Positions 45,461-54,865 of a stretch of 64,000 nt of DNA are shown piece after piece. The notes under the pieces were generated by a model. That model ran no database searches and had not been told where the DNA came from. It worked only from the letters and a program-made list of their open reading frames with translations. Numbering within the stretch: the first letter of the stretch is position 1; each line of letters begins with the position of its first letter. Both the position numbers and the translations under genes were made by a program. The stretch is from the NCBI RefSeq assembly GCF_000969905.1, contig NZ_CP009520.1:4340001-4404000 (forward strand). The letters run 5' to 3'. Origin of the DNA: Methanosarcina vacuolata Z-761. GTDB lineage: Archaea; Halobacteriota; Methanosarcinia; Methanosarcinales; Methanosarcinaceae.

Positions 45461-46948
45461 TGTTCACAGTAAAGTAAGCCTGTAGACTATGCTGTATACA
45501 TTTGAGCCCTCTAAACAGCCTAAAAAGCTCTTTTTAGGGGGATAAAATAGTTGATCAATAAGTGAATGTAACAAGTATACTGTTTATTGATAAGGAAAAT
45601 CATTAATTGTGAGCACTGTAGATTACAAAATGATTGGAAATTAACTAATAAATTGACTAATAAACTAACTAATGTTAAACACTGAAAAGCCCCGAATTCT
45701 TTAGCTTTATAAAGACCTTCTATATTTTTCCATAGATTAATTCAATATCTGTCTTATAAGAAAGATCTTCAATCTGCTTCCCAATGGGGAAGCCTTATCT
45801 AACATGTTTTTTGGCTCTTGAATAGGATATTTTTGATCTTAACTTTATGAGATAATATTTTATCACCTCATAAAAGGCAACAAATATTTTGTCACTTTTA
45901 TCTTTCTTACTCGAATAATATTGAGTTTTTCTATTGAGAAGCCCTCTACATTTTCGAACTATACACGGTTATCCAGTACCTTACGCACAAGACTGATTCC
46001 GGCCTTAAGATTAGAGGAGTCAAGTTCCTCTAGCCAGATAATGACTTGAGCTTTTGTCCTCGACTATACATGCTTCGGATTATTTCGGGACTACAGATTC
46101 CCTGTTAAGCAATCATGCGTATATATTTTTTGCTTTTGTTCATGCCAAAAGTACAACTAATTATACAAAAGTCTATAATTATAAAATTTGTGACATAAAG
46201 CCACAAATTTTTTAGTTTTATTATTTGAAATCAATCGAATCATTTTTATACTATTTTAGGAGATGTTTTATTTTATTAGATATATATTTGTTAAATTATA
46301 ATATGCCATAATAATAATAGATCGATTACTGTTGAAAGCCTCAATATCCATGTTAAAAAAAGGGTATTGATATGGAGTATGAAAAGATATTACAAAAGCG
46401 CACTATAATAATATTGCAAATTCAAAATAAGGGCGACTCATAAAATAAGACACAAAATAGTAAAGTGAAGGTAAAAAATAGGAAGATAAAAAATAGGAAG
46501 ATAAAAAATAGGAAGGGAAGAAATAAAGAGGTAAGAAAGAGGGAGGGAAAAACAGGAAGGGAAGAAATAAAGAGGTAAGAAAGAGGGAGGGAAAAAATAG
46601 AGAGGTAAGAAAGAGGGAAGGAAAAATAGAGAGGGAAAACAGGTAGGGAGAAATAGAGATAAAGTAGGGCGGTAAAAAATATTAAAGTTATTAAAAGAGC
46701 GTGCACATAAATAGGATATACAAATAGCATGCGTTTAAGAGTTCAACTTCGCCTTGACAACAGAGTTATTTTTTTGTCTATAGAGAGTTCTGCACACTAT
46801 CTGTTTTCAACTACTATTCGACGTGTGATTATCAGGACTTAGGACTAAGTATTTCCAACTACAATTTTCAAACCGTTTTTCAGTATATTTTTGCACTTAA
46901 TTCTCCAATTCGATCTTCAACTCGCTCAACTCTTCAAGGCCGTTTGCG
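45461..46948. other. 1.5-kb gene-free region
   Basis: No credible gene in six frames. Visible items are a hairpin GCTTCCC-AATG-GGGAAGC (45776-45793), several very AT-rich runs, and a purine repeat at 46441-46640. A minus-strand frame through the purine repeat encodes only Phe/Leu/Ser low-complexity sequence and is rejected. The region could hold a long leader or a non-coding RNA. Confidence 0.5.
46441..46660. repeat. Polypurine repeat tract
   Basis: About 200 bases almost without pyrimidines other than T, built of units such as AAAAAATAGGAAGAT and GAAATAAAGAGGTAAGAAAG. It resembles the priL tail and the tract at 54540-54645 in composition, although the units differ. Confidence 0.8.
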
Positions 46949-47446
46949 TCAGTTAATTTCGATTTCAACGGGCCTTTCTTCAGTACAACGCTTGAAAGTA
47001 ACCTCAAGTACTCCGTTTTTATAGCTGGCTTGTGCACTCTTAGGATCCACACGGGCAGGAAGCTCTATGTCCTGAGAGTATTCGGAAGCTCCAAGAATCC
47101 TGATTTCAAGATTTTGAGCAGTCGCATGCAGAAGGAGATCTTCCTTTTCGATTTCCGGAATTTCTGCAAGTACGTGTACTAGTTCTTCACTTTCAAAGAT
47201 ATCAACTAAAGGGTCTCTTATTTCGGAGGGGAATAGATTTTCTTCATCCTCAGAACTTTCCGAAACATTTCCAAACTCTCGGAGTTCGGGGTCTTCCCCC
47301 GGGCGACGAATGATAGAAAATCCGTATACGAAGGGGACGGACTCTCCCATATCTTCCAGGAGGGCTTCGATCATTTCTTCCAGGTTGTCAAAAAGTTCAG
47401 ATCCAAACTCTTCAAAGAAATCCTTTCTTTTTCTTATGCCCACCAT
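46949..47446 (-). CDS. Small heat-shock protein Hsp20 (copy 2)
   Basis: A 165-residue alpha-crystallin-type chaperone that binds unfolding proteins without ATP. The crystallin domain runs from about RDPLVDIFESEELVHVLAEIP to the C-terminus and holds the consensus ASYKNGVLEVTFKR. A long acidic linker (SSEDEEN) precedes it. I start at the ATG at 47446 (MVGIRKRKDFFEEF); the frame is open further up but would run to within a few bases of the upstream hsp20 stop. It lies 56 bases after the first copy, on the same strand. Confidence 0.88.
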   Translation of the reverse strand: MVGIRKRKDFFEEFGSELFDNLEEMIEALLEDMGESVPFVYGFSIIRRPGEDPELREFGNVSESSEDEENLFPSEIRDPLVDIFESEELVHVLAEIPEIEKEDLLLHATAQNLEIRILGASEYSQDIELPARVDPKSAQASYKNGVLEVTFKRCTEERPVEIEIN

Positions 47447-47502
47447 TTTATTACCTCTGCTTTTCCTCGTGCTGTTACACCTGCAGTGCAATTCCCGGGA
47501 AG

Positions 47503-48030
47503 TCACTCAATATTTATTGAGGTTCGGGAAATGGATTCCAGCCTCTTAAAGGTAACTTCCAGCACACCGTTTTTGTATGTAGCTTTGGCACTCTGGGGGT
47601 CAACCTTTACCGGCAGTTCCACACGTTCGGAATATTTTGGATTCCCATCTATTGTTTCGATGTCAAGTATTAAATCAGTTGCGTTTAATCTAATATTTTC
47701 TTTCTCAATGCCCGGAATCTCGGCAATCACATGAACCGTCTCTTCGGTTTCCAGTACATCAATCAGGGGTTTTCTTGTGTCAAGATAACAATGTTCTTCG
47801 GTCTCAGTATGCTCAAACATAGGAATATTCCCGAATTCACGGATTTCAGGTTCTTCCCCTGGTCTCTGAGTTAACGAAAATCCATAGATGAAAGGGTCCT
47901 GCCCGAAATTTTCCGTACTCATACCCATTGCCCTGCTAAGACGTTCAAACATTTCATCCACGTCCTTAACCGGGTCAATTCCGAAGATTTCATCGAAAAA
48001 ATTTCTCCTTTTTTTACTATCTCTTTCCAT
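47503..48030 (-). CDS. Small heat-shock protein Hsp20 (copy 1)
   Basis: A 175-residue small heat-shock protein with the same plan as its downstream neighbour: an N-terminal KKRRNFFDEIFGIDPVKDVDEM segment, a YGFSLTQRPGEEPEIREFGN linker shared by both, and a crystallin domain ending in ATYKNGVLEVTFKR. The shared linker shows that the two arose by tandem duplication. A GGGGTAAT ribosome site precedes the ATG. The 26-bp tandem repeats begin 10 bases upstream. Confidence 0.9.
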   Translation of the reverse strand: MERDSKKRRNFFDEIFGIDPVKDVDEMFERLSRAMGMSTENFGQDPFIYGFSLTQRPGEEPEIREFGNIPMFEHTETEEHCYLDTRKPLIDVLETEETVHVIAEIPGIEKENIRLNATDLILDIETIDGNPKYSERVELPVKVDPQSAKATYKNGVLEVTFKRLESISRTSINIE

Positions 48031-48040
48031 ATAATTACCC

Positions 48041-48257
48041 CGTTATTAATTTACCCATTGATAACTCGTTATTAATTTACCCATTGATAACTCGTTATTA
48101 ATTTACCCATTGATAACTCGTTATTAACTTACCATTGATAACTCGTTATTAATTTACCCATTGATAACTCGTTATTAATTTACCCATTGATAACTCGTTA
48201 TTAACTTACCATTGATAACTCGTTATTAATTCATCCATTGATAACTCGTTATTAAGC
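48041..48257. repeat. 26-bp tandem repeat upstream of hsp20
   Basis: Eight units of CGTTATTAATTTACCCATTG plus ATAACT, two of them 25 bases long, run directly up to the hsp20 start region. The repeat occupies the place where an hsp20 promoter should be, and each unit has an AT-rich TTATTAATTTA core that could resemble a TATA box. There are no spacers, so it is not CRISPR. Confidence 0.92.
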
Positions 48258-48325
48258 GAATTTATCAAATCAGCCAGTATAAATCAGTCATTGTTTCTTT
48301 TCAGTAGTTCCTGAGTTTTTGATAA

Positions 48326-48348
48326 TAAAAAGCCGGGAGTTGCCGGCT
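48326..48348 (-). terminator. Terminator after the CDC48 gene
   Basis: On the minus strand AGCCGG-CAACTC-CCGGCT followed by TTTTTATTATC lies 16 bases after the ATPase stop codon. The GC-rich stem plus U tract is typical of an intrinsic-type terminator. Confidence 0.7.
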
Positions 48349-48363
48349 TATAAGGACGTGGGC

Positions 48364-50628
48364 TTACTGAGCCTGAAAGAAACCCGGGACATTTTCGTGT
48401 TCTATTTCTTTTTCCTGTTCTTCAGACTCGGGAGCTTCTTCTTCAAATTCAGTTGCGTATTTAGCAAAGAGTTCAGCACTCCGTTCATAAGCCACGAGGT
48501 TTTCCCTGGATGTTGTAGGCTTCACACGGCGGATTGCGCGTTCAAAGTGCTTCTTTGAAATCCTGACTTCTCCTGCCCGTTTCGCGAGGTCCTTTCTGCC
48601 AGCTCCTGGAGTGACGATTTCTCTCAGGGCCAGCATCGCAGCCTCCCTGCAAATACCCTGGATGTCTGCACCTACGTACCCTTCGGTCATATCAGCAAGC
48701 TCGGCGAGATTTACATCTTCTGCAAGAGGTTTTCCCTGCGTATGGATCTCAAAGATCTTTTCCCTGCTTGTGTTATCAGGTGGCTTGATATAGATGAGCC
48801 TATCAAAGCGGCCAGGCCTGAGGAGCGCAGGATCTACCATATCAGGCCGGTTTGTGGCCGCAACAATAATTACATCCTTGAGTTCCTCTACTCCATCCAG
48901 TTCGGTGAGGATCTGGCTAACAACTCTTTCGGACACGTGCGTATCTGAAACAGAACTTCTTTGGGGTGCAATTGAATCGATTTCGTCAAAGAAGACAACC
49001 GTCGGTGCAGCCTGTTTGGCTTTCCTGAAGGTTTCCCTAACCGCACGCTCGGATTCTCCCACATACTTGCTGAGAAGTTCTGGACCTTTAATGCTGATAA
49101 AATTGGCTTCGCTTTCACTTGCAACGGCCTTTGCAAGCAAGGTTTTACCTGTACCAGGAGGCCCAAACAGTAACACTCCTCTGGGAGGTTTTATATTGAT
49201 AGTGCTGAAGAGTTCAGGATACTTCAGGGGCCACTCAACAGCCTCAATAAGTTCCTGCTTTGCATTTTCAAGTCCTCCGATATCCTCCCATCCTACATGC
49301 GGAACCTCAACATAAACTTCCCTCATTGCAGACGGCTCGATATTCTTCAGGGCTTCCTTGAAATCATCTCTGGTGACTACGAGTTTATCAAGAATTTCCT
49401 GTGGAATTTCTTCCTCTTCGATATCGATTTCAGGTGTTATCCTTCTGAGAGCATGCATTGCTGCTTCTTTACAGAGGGAAGACAGATCAGCGCCTACAAA
49501 TCCATGAGTTACATCTGCAATTTCACTAAGGCTTACATCCTGAATAGGCATACCTCTGGTGTGAATGAGAAGAATCTGCTTCCTGCCGTTCCGATCGGGA
49601 ATTCCGATTTCTATTTCCCGATCAAATCTTCCACCACGGCGGAGAGCTTCATCTATTGAGTTCGGGCGGTTTGTGGCAGCAATTACAACTACCTCGCCCC
49701 TGGACTTTAGCCCGTCCATAAGGGAGAGCAACTGGGCAACTACCCTGCGTTCCAATTCTCCTGTTACTTCGCCGCGCTTGGGGGCGATGGAATCAATCTC
49801 ATCTATGAAGATAATAGAAGGCGCTTCCTTTTCGGCTTCCTCGAAAATCTCGCGAAGCTTCTGCTCGCTTTCTCCATAATACTTGGAAACGATTTCAGGG
49901 CCGCTAATAGTAATGAAATTTGCATCGGTTTCACTTGCGACTGCCTTTGCGATCAGTGTTTTACCCGTGCCTGGAGGCCCGTGAAGCAGCACTCCTTTTG
50001 GGGGCTCAATTCCAAGTTTCTGGAAGAGTTCAGGATGTCTCAACGGCAACTCAATCATTTCTCTGACAAGTTGAATTTCCCGTTTAAGCCCACCGATATC
50101 CTCATAAGAAATACCTTCTGGAACCCGGGCCTCCTCAACTGATTTCTCCTTAATCACTATATCAGTGTCTTTAGTAACAACAACAGGTCCTGCAGGTCTT
50201 GTAGATGCAACTACGAAAGTCAAAGGGTTATTTACAGTTTCCACCCTGATCTGCTGACCTTTGTTCAAAGGTCTTCCCTCGATAATTCTAAGGATGTAGT
50301 GAGCCCCTCCAACAAGTCTTACAGGCTGAGAAGGAGCAAGGGTAACTCTCTGGGCGTGTTTTGCCTGGACTTTCTGGATTGTAACCCTATCATCAATCCC
50401 AACTTTGGCATTACTGCGGAGGTTACCGTCAATCCGGATCCGATTTTCCTGTTCACGTTCTACATTTGGCCAGACAATTGCGTAGGTCTTAGCTTTCCCT
50501 GAGATCTCAATTATATCCCCGCTTACAAGTTCCATCTGCTGCATCAAGCGGGTGTCAATTCTTGCAATTCCCCTGCCCACATCCTTATGATAAGCTTCAG
50601 CAACTCTCAAATTAATTTCTTCAATCAT
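48364..50628 (-). CDS. CDC48/VAT-type AAA+ ATPase
   Basis: A 754-residue hexameric unfoldase of the CDC48/p97/VAT family. After an N-terminal substrate-binding domain (residues 1-170), two AAA modules follow, with Walker A motifs GPPGTGKT at 217-224 and 489-496, Walker B IFIDEIDS and VFFDEIDS, and arginine-finger segments RGGRFDRE and RPGRFDRL. The C-terminus (NVPGFFQAQ) lacks an obvious HbYX proteasome-docking motif. The start codon overlaps the stop of the upstream HTH gene (ATGA), so the two are co-translated. Confidence 0.95.
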   Translation of the reverse strand: MIEEINLRVAEAYHKDVGRGIARIDTRLMQQMELVSGDIIEISGKAKTYAIVWPNVEREQENRIRIDGNLRSNAKVGIDDRVTIQKVQAKHAQRVTLAPSQPVRLVGGAHYILRIIEGRPLNKGQQIRVETVNNPLTFVVASTRPAGPVVVTKDTDIVIKEKSVEEARVPEGISYEDIGGLKREIQLVREMIELPLRHPELFQKLGIEPPKGVLLHGPPGTGKTLIAKAVASETDANFITISGPEIVSKYYGESEQKLREIFEEAEKEAPSIIFIDEIDSIAPKRGEVTGELERRVVAQLLSLMDGLKSRGEVVVIAATNRPNSIDEALRRGGRFDREIEIGIPDRNGRKQILLIHTRGMPIQDVSLSEIADVTHGFVGADLSSLCKEAAMHALRRITPEIDIEEEEIPQEILDKLVVTRDDFKEALKNIEPSAMREVYVEVPHVGWEDIGGLENAKQELIEAVEWPLKYPELFSTINIKPPRGVLLFGPPGTGKTLLAKAVASESEANFISIKGPELLSKYVGESERAVRETFRKAKQAAPTVVFFDEIDSIAPQRSSVSDTHVSERVVSQILTELDGVEELKDVIIVAATNRPDMVDPALLRPGRFDRLIYIKPPDNTSREKIFEIHTQGKPLAEDVNLAELADMTEGYVGADIQGICREAAMLALREIVTPGAGRKDLAKRAGEVRISKKHFERAIRRVKPTTSRENLVAYERSAELFAKYATEFEEEAPESEEQEKEIEHENVPGFFQAQ

Positions 50629-51311
50629 TCGTTCTCAACTCCGGTCTCACGGATTTTCCAGTAATACTGGTTATTTTTGATACCATACTCAATAAACCCC
50701 CTCTTTGTAAGGCCTATCAGGTTAGCGTTAACAATACTCGGGTGCAAGCGCAGGTTGTAACATAGGGTAGCGAGAGTGGTTTCATTTTTCAGAAGTTCAA
50801 ACAGGAGCTCACACTCTACAGGATTCCTGGCTATTTCTTCAATTGAGTCAAGACAATGGTCCATAGCTTCTGTGTACTCAACCTGAAGCTGCTGCTGCAT
50901 CTGCGCAAGCTCTTCTTGCCTTTTTTTGAGTTCCTTAAGCCTGCTGCTCAATTTAAGAAATAAAGTCGAAGATTCTTCCCCTGGTGGGATCTCCTTTTCC
51001 ACAGGATCCTCTTCATTTTTCCCCCTATCAAAAGTAACATCATGGAGTGTTACCGTATAGGAATATGGGGATACTGACACTTCAAGCCGCATGTTGTTTG
51101 CGATATTGAAGTATTTACGCCTCTGTTCATCCACACTGCATTCTATAAGTCCTGCCTGCTCAAGCAGACCTAGATGACTTATTATGGCTTTTGGTCCTAC
51201 TCCCAACCTGCTAGAGATCTCACTGACATAGCAGGGACGGTTTGCAAGAAGTTGAATAATCTTCCTGCGGTTTTCATTCCCCAGAATGTCAAGTAATTTT
51301 GCCGGGTCCAT
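50625..51311 (-). CDS. ArsR-like winged-helix regulator
   Basis: A 228-residue DNA-binding protein. Residues 1-75 are a winged helix of the ArsR type ([17 protein letters not shown], then [21 protein letters not shown], then [15 protein letters not shown]). A middle glutamine-rich coiled coil ([14 protein letters not shown]) probably mediates dimers, and a second HTH-like segment ([17 protein letters not shown], then [17 protein letters not shown]) ends the protein. No metal-binding cysteine motif is seen. The four-base overlap with the CDC48 gene suggests control of that gene, perhaps in stress, but this is inference. Confidence 0.82.
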   Translation of the reverse strand: MDPAKLLDILGNENRRKIIQLLANRPCYVSEISSRLGVGPKAIISHLGLLEQAGLIECSVDEQRRKYFNIANNMRLEVSVSPYSYTVTLHDVTFDRGKNEEDPVEKEIPPGEESSTLFLKLSSRLKELKKRQEELAQMQQQLQVEYTEAMDHCLDSIEEIARNPVECELLFELLKNETTLATLCYNLRLHPSIVNANLIGLTKRGFIEYGIKNNQYYWKIRETGVENE

Positions 51312-51667
51312 TATTTTCCTCTGATAATAATCTAAATTTGTGAGATATTAGGCAATAGTGCCAGACTTTTGTGATTGTATATTTTGTGATTATAAGTATC
51401 TAGCCTTGAGTAAATTAGAACAGGAAACCCTGCATGAAACTTTACCCGGAAGACTAGCTGGAAAGGAGAATGTTCATGATAGTAACCCATAGTTAGCATC
51501 AATAATATATAAATGTTTCTGTAGTTATTTGTTTTATTTCGTAACCAAAAATAAGAACGCTCGGATATGAAGCTTTAAATAACAGCAAAATTGGATTGAA
51601 GTGTAAGAAGCACAAAGCTGGACTTGAGTGTAAGCTAACAAAACAATAATAGTTGCCATTCATGAAT

Positions 51668-52333
51668 CTAGAGGATGAGCTGCTTATTGCTTTCAACAAC
51701 TCCTGGCCAATTCTTTGTTGAACCTGAACCACGAAGGAAACTTAGAGGATTCAATAAACCTTCCATTTTCTTTTTTTCATTTTCCCAGTTTATCAAAAAT
51801 ACCGCGTGAACTGTTTTTCCATTATATTCTTCTGAAGTTACCGCAATGGTGTACGTCAAATTGCAAAACTCAATTGAACCACAAAAAACCTCGCCATAAA
51901 CATAAAATTCAGCTCTACTGTAAGGTACCCCTTTAACGTGCCCGGAGTAATGACACGAGTCTCCCTTGTTGAGAACTGAAACCTCATCGAATTCTATGTC
52001 AAAATTTCTGTCCAGTAATCTAAGATTAATATTTCCACTTTCAGCCGATTCCTTGAACTTTTTAATATCTACAACAAAAGTTTCAGAGTCGTCCCAGTAA
52101 TCCTGAGAATTAACAGGGTTATCCTGAAGATTTACTTTCTGAACAATATCATTCTCGTGAAAGTCTGTAGCTTCCGTTATTGAGCTTTCGTTAGAAACGG
52201 TTTCAACAAGCTGTTTTCTGGAATATTCAGAAATAGTTTCTTCGTTGTTAACTAGAAGAAAACTTCCTGAGAAAACAACAAGTCCAAGAAAGACTGCAAG
52301 TATGAGTATTTTACAGAAAATGTTGATTTTCAT
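51668..52333 (-). CDS. Secreted protein resembling a metalloprotease propeptide
   Basis: A 221-residue protein with an N-terminal signal or anchor helix (KILILAVFLGLVVFSGSFLLV). The region from about residue 80 to 175 (FVVDIKKF, DEVSVLNKGDSCHYSGHV, VYGEVFCGSIEF, YTIAVTSEEYNGKTVHAVF) has the rhythm of the N-terminal propeptide of reprolysin-like metalloproteases: a strand with a W/YxGHV-type turn, then GxxxGSI. No HExxH catalytic domain follows here or downstream. It may be an orphan inhibitor-like propeptide or a truncated protease. The resemblance is from pattern and not from a search. Confidence 0.55.
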   Translation of the reverse strand: MKINIFCKILILAVFLGLVVFSGSFLLVNNEETISEYSRKQLVETVSNESSITEATDFHENDIVQKVNLQDNPVNSQDYWDDSETFVVDIKKFKESAESGNINLRLLDRNFDIEFDEVSVLNKGDSCHYSGHVKGVPYSRAEFYVYGEVFCGSIEFCNLTYTIAVTSEEYNGKTVHAVFLINWENEKKKMEGLLNPLSFLRGSGSTKNWPGVVESNKQLIL

Positions 52334-52663
52334 TAAGACCCCAGCTCAAAGACAAAAGTTACAAGTTTTAATATCTAGTATAAATTTAGACTCTTTATAG
52401 AATAATCTTTCGAAAGAAAAGCTAACAAATTTAGAAACAAACGAATCAGAATGTAAAATGTAAGCTGCGGTACAATGAGGAATAATTAAAAAAAGAGTTT
52501 ACAATTGAAAATAACAAAAATAGGATAAGCTAACCATATACTTCAAGCTAAAAGCACAGGCTTTTAAGCTTTGTTCTATAAGATTATTCGGAAATTATTC
52601 CTCAAAAACACCCAGGCAAGAAATTTCTGGGAAATTTTGAAAAATCTAAGTTATTTCTGCTTT

Positions 52664-53101
52664 TTAGTTTTTCTTTTTGTTTTCCTTTTGCTGGCTGAAA
52701 ACCGAGGGCAGGTGTAGAGCATAAGACCCTTCTTCCCGGATTGCCATAACGAGTTCTTTTCTTTCAAGAAGGGAGTCCAGGTTAAGTTCATAGGAGCCAG
52801 GCCCAAGGATTCTTACGGACTCTACTCTATCTTCATCTGTTTCCCTCTCGGCTTCTGGTTCCTGCTTTACGCTTTCCCGCTCAGAAGCAAGAGCCTCGTC
52901 AATATTCCTGACAACTTCATCCAGAGAGGATTCCAGATCCAGCTTTTGTCCTTCCAGAGCAAGCTTTTCCTGATTTTCCGAATCTTCACATTCTGTTTTT
53001 ACATAAAGGAATTTATTCCAACCGCAATTTGGGCAGCCGCTCAGGATGACAGAATCTCCGTCTTCAAAAATGGTTCCGCATCTGGTACATCTGTGGGGCA
53101 T
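52664..53101 (-). CDS. Zinc-ribbon protein, OapC/ArvC-like (COG3364 type)
   Basis: A 145-residue protein. An N-terminal zinc ribbon with CTRC (Cys5, Cys8) and CPNC (Cys23, Cys26) is followed by a charged, probably disordered, middle (residues 40-95) and a C-terminal segment with two similar strands, GSYELNLDSLL and GSYALHLPSVF. This plan fits the archaeal family recently named OapC/ArvC, linked by association with small GTPases in vesicle formation; I am moderately sure of the family and make no claim of function here. No GTPase gene is adjacent. Confidence 0.6.
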   Translation of the reverse strand: MPHRCTRCGTIFEDGDSVILSGCPNCGWNKFLYVKTECEDSENQEKLALEGQKLDLESSLDEVVRNIDEALASERESVKQEPEAERETDEDRVESVRILGPGSYELNLDSLLERKELVMAIREEGSYALHLPSVFSQQKENKKKN

Positions 53102-53141
53102 GAATTCACCGGTAATAGATAGTGGGTTAATTTGATGTTAA

Positions 53142-53580
53142 TGAATTAATTTATTGTAAATGAATTAATTTATTGTAAATGAATTAATTTATTGTAAATG
53201 ATGTAATTATAGTCACGCCTGTAATTGTTGCAACAAAAAACTTCATTGTACCTCATGGGCAATTGCATTATTTAGCCTAGTGACTACAATTTAGCCTAGT
53301 GACTATATGTACTCAGTTTTTTAAATCAATCTGGTATTCTGAATTTTAGACCAGTCATGTATCCTGAATCCGATCAGTTTGGCATACTGGATTTCAGACC
53401 AATCTGGTGTTCTAGATCAAGATTTTAAATGATATACAGAGTGCTATAATGATATCCTTATGGGTACTTAAAATATAGATACACTGAATAGATATGTATA
53501 TTTGTATTTTACAGCTTAACGCTTACAACTTAACGCTTACAACTTAACGCTTACAACTATAACGCTTACAACTTAACGCC
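53142..53580. repeat. Several short repeats in one spacer
   Basis: The 600-base spacer upstream of the zinc-ribbon gene holds three copies of TGAATTAATTTATTGTAAA (53142-53198), two copies of TTTAGCCTAGTGACTA (about 53270-53305), a degenerate block around 53330-53420, and five copies of CTTAACGCTTACAA variants (about 53514-53580). No gene is seen from 53102 to 53709. Confidence 0.8.
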
Positions 53581-53709
53581 TTCATTTAAACGAAAGATAG
53601 ATCGACCCAGCAAAAGTAAAAATATTCTCTTCGATTGTAGGCCCCTCCACTTTCCAGTTAGAAGCGTAAATTATTAGCCCACTTAGGAAGAAATTTATAA
53701 TAATGTTTT

Positions 53710-54384
53710 TTATAACAATCTCCAGTACTTCTTTCCATTGATTAGTTCAGAATTGACCTTGCGCACTCTCTCCATCTCCTCCAGAACTTCTGGAAGCCTT
53801 CCTGGCTGGGTGATTTCAAAGACAATAGAGTCAAGATCATGGTTTATGTAAAGGCTGTGTTTAAGATCTTCAAGATTCCAGAGTTTTGCAGGGTCTTTTC
53901 TCATGCATTTAGTCAAGATACTTGTCATATCTTCTATGAAGTTCCAGGGATAAACAATCCAGGCCCAACCCTCAAGCCGTTCGCCAATATAATCGGGGTC
54001 GATTTTAGAACTCCCCAGGTATTGTAATGAAGCGGTTCTGACTTCCATAGGCTTGTGATTTTCCACATAAGCCCTGGCACTAAGCATACTTTCTCCAGTA
54101 TCAACAATATCATCTACAATAAGTACCTTTTTTCCTTCCATCACGTTGTTTGAAAGAGGATATCGAATATAAGGCTCACCGGTATCGATAGCTGTGTCTC
54201 CGATGTAGTGCTCGATTTTCAGACTGGATAGGTCATCAAGCCCCAGGAAATCGCAGAGCACTCTCCCGGCAAACCAGCCTCCCCTTGCAAGCGCAATAAT
54301 TACGTCCGGTTCATATCCAGAACGTTTGATTTCCGCAGATATGTTTCGGCACAAACTATAAATGTAATCCCAATTCGTAAGCAC
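53710..54384 (-). CDS. Phosphoribosyltransferase (Gpt/Hpt-like)
   Basis: A 224-residue type I phosphoribosyltransferase. The PRPP-binding loop is VLIVDDIVDTGESM (residues 87-100), and the flexible-loop and pyrophosphate site region is IALARGGWFAGRVLCDFLG (30-48). The general pattern (an N-terminal WDYIYSLCRNI, and a C-terminal tail longer than in Hpt) matches archaeal xanthine/guanine-type purine salvage enzymes, but the base specificity is not certain. It starts with GTG. It is a single gene. Confidence 0.82.
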   Translation of the reverse strand: MLTNWDYIYSLCRNISAEIKRSGYEPDVIIALARGGWFAGRVLCDFLGLDDLSSLKIEHYIGDTAIDTGEPYIRYPLSNNVMEGKKVLIVDDIVDTGESMLSARAYVENHKPMEVRTASLQYLGSSKIDPDYIGERLEGWAWIVYPWNFIEDMTSILTKCMRKDPAKLWNLEDLKHSLYINHDLDSIVFEITQPGRLPEVLEEMERVRKVNSELINGKKYWRLL

Positions 54385-54539
54385 ACACTTGAATGATTTT
54401 ATGCAAAGTCCTCCATGATATGGAAATCGCGATACGCAGTCAGGATACTATCAGATAAGAAGTATCACTTTCCAAGCTCTATATTCGACTTATATAATCC
54501 GGATTATAGACTTTAAGTTTTCTTATCTTGTCAAAAGAT

Positions 54540-54645
54540 AACTCGAAAAAGAGAAAAAAGAAGAGGATAAGAGGAAAAATAGGAAAATAAGAGGAAAAAG
54601 AAGAAGGCAAGAGAAAAAAGAAGAAGAGGAGAGTAAAAAGAGTAT
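54540..54645. repeat. Polypurine tract
   Basis: About 105 bases of almost pure purine (GAAAAAGAGAAAAAAGAAGA and variants with occasional T or C) upstream of the FilR1-type regulator gene. It is similar in style to 7675-7900 and 46441-46660 and is non-coding here. The rest of 54385-54865 holds no gene. Confidence 0.75.
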
Positions 54646-54865
54646 TATAGGATTAAAAAACGAACATTTGAAGGTAGGTTATAAACTCTTGCCATACTAA
54701 AAGGACGCAATAGAAAGGAAGCGACAGAAAGGACGTGATTGAAGTTAATTTCAAATATCTTTGGGTATTTCTCGTAGAAATGAAAAGTTCTTTCAATAAA
54801 TCTTTCTGAAAACCAAAGACAAAAAGAATCTTTCGCAAAAGTGCACGATCCGGAAAGTGAAATCA

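Noticed and set aside
46422-46730. 102-codon minus-strand frame, apparently hydrophobic
   Set aside because: It is the complement of the polypurine repeat; the hydrophobicity is an artefact of pyrimidine-rich codons.
48041-48257. Possible CRISPR array
   Set aside because: Repeat units are contiguous, with no spacers and no cas genes nearby; the same holds for 1361-1564, 22854-23015 and the other arrays.
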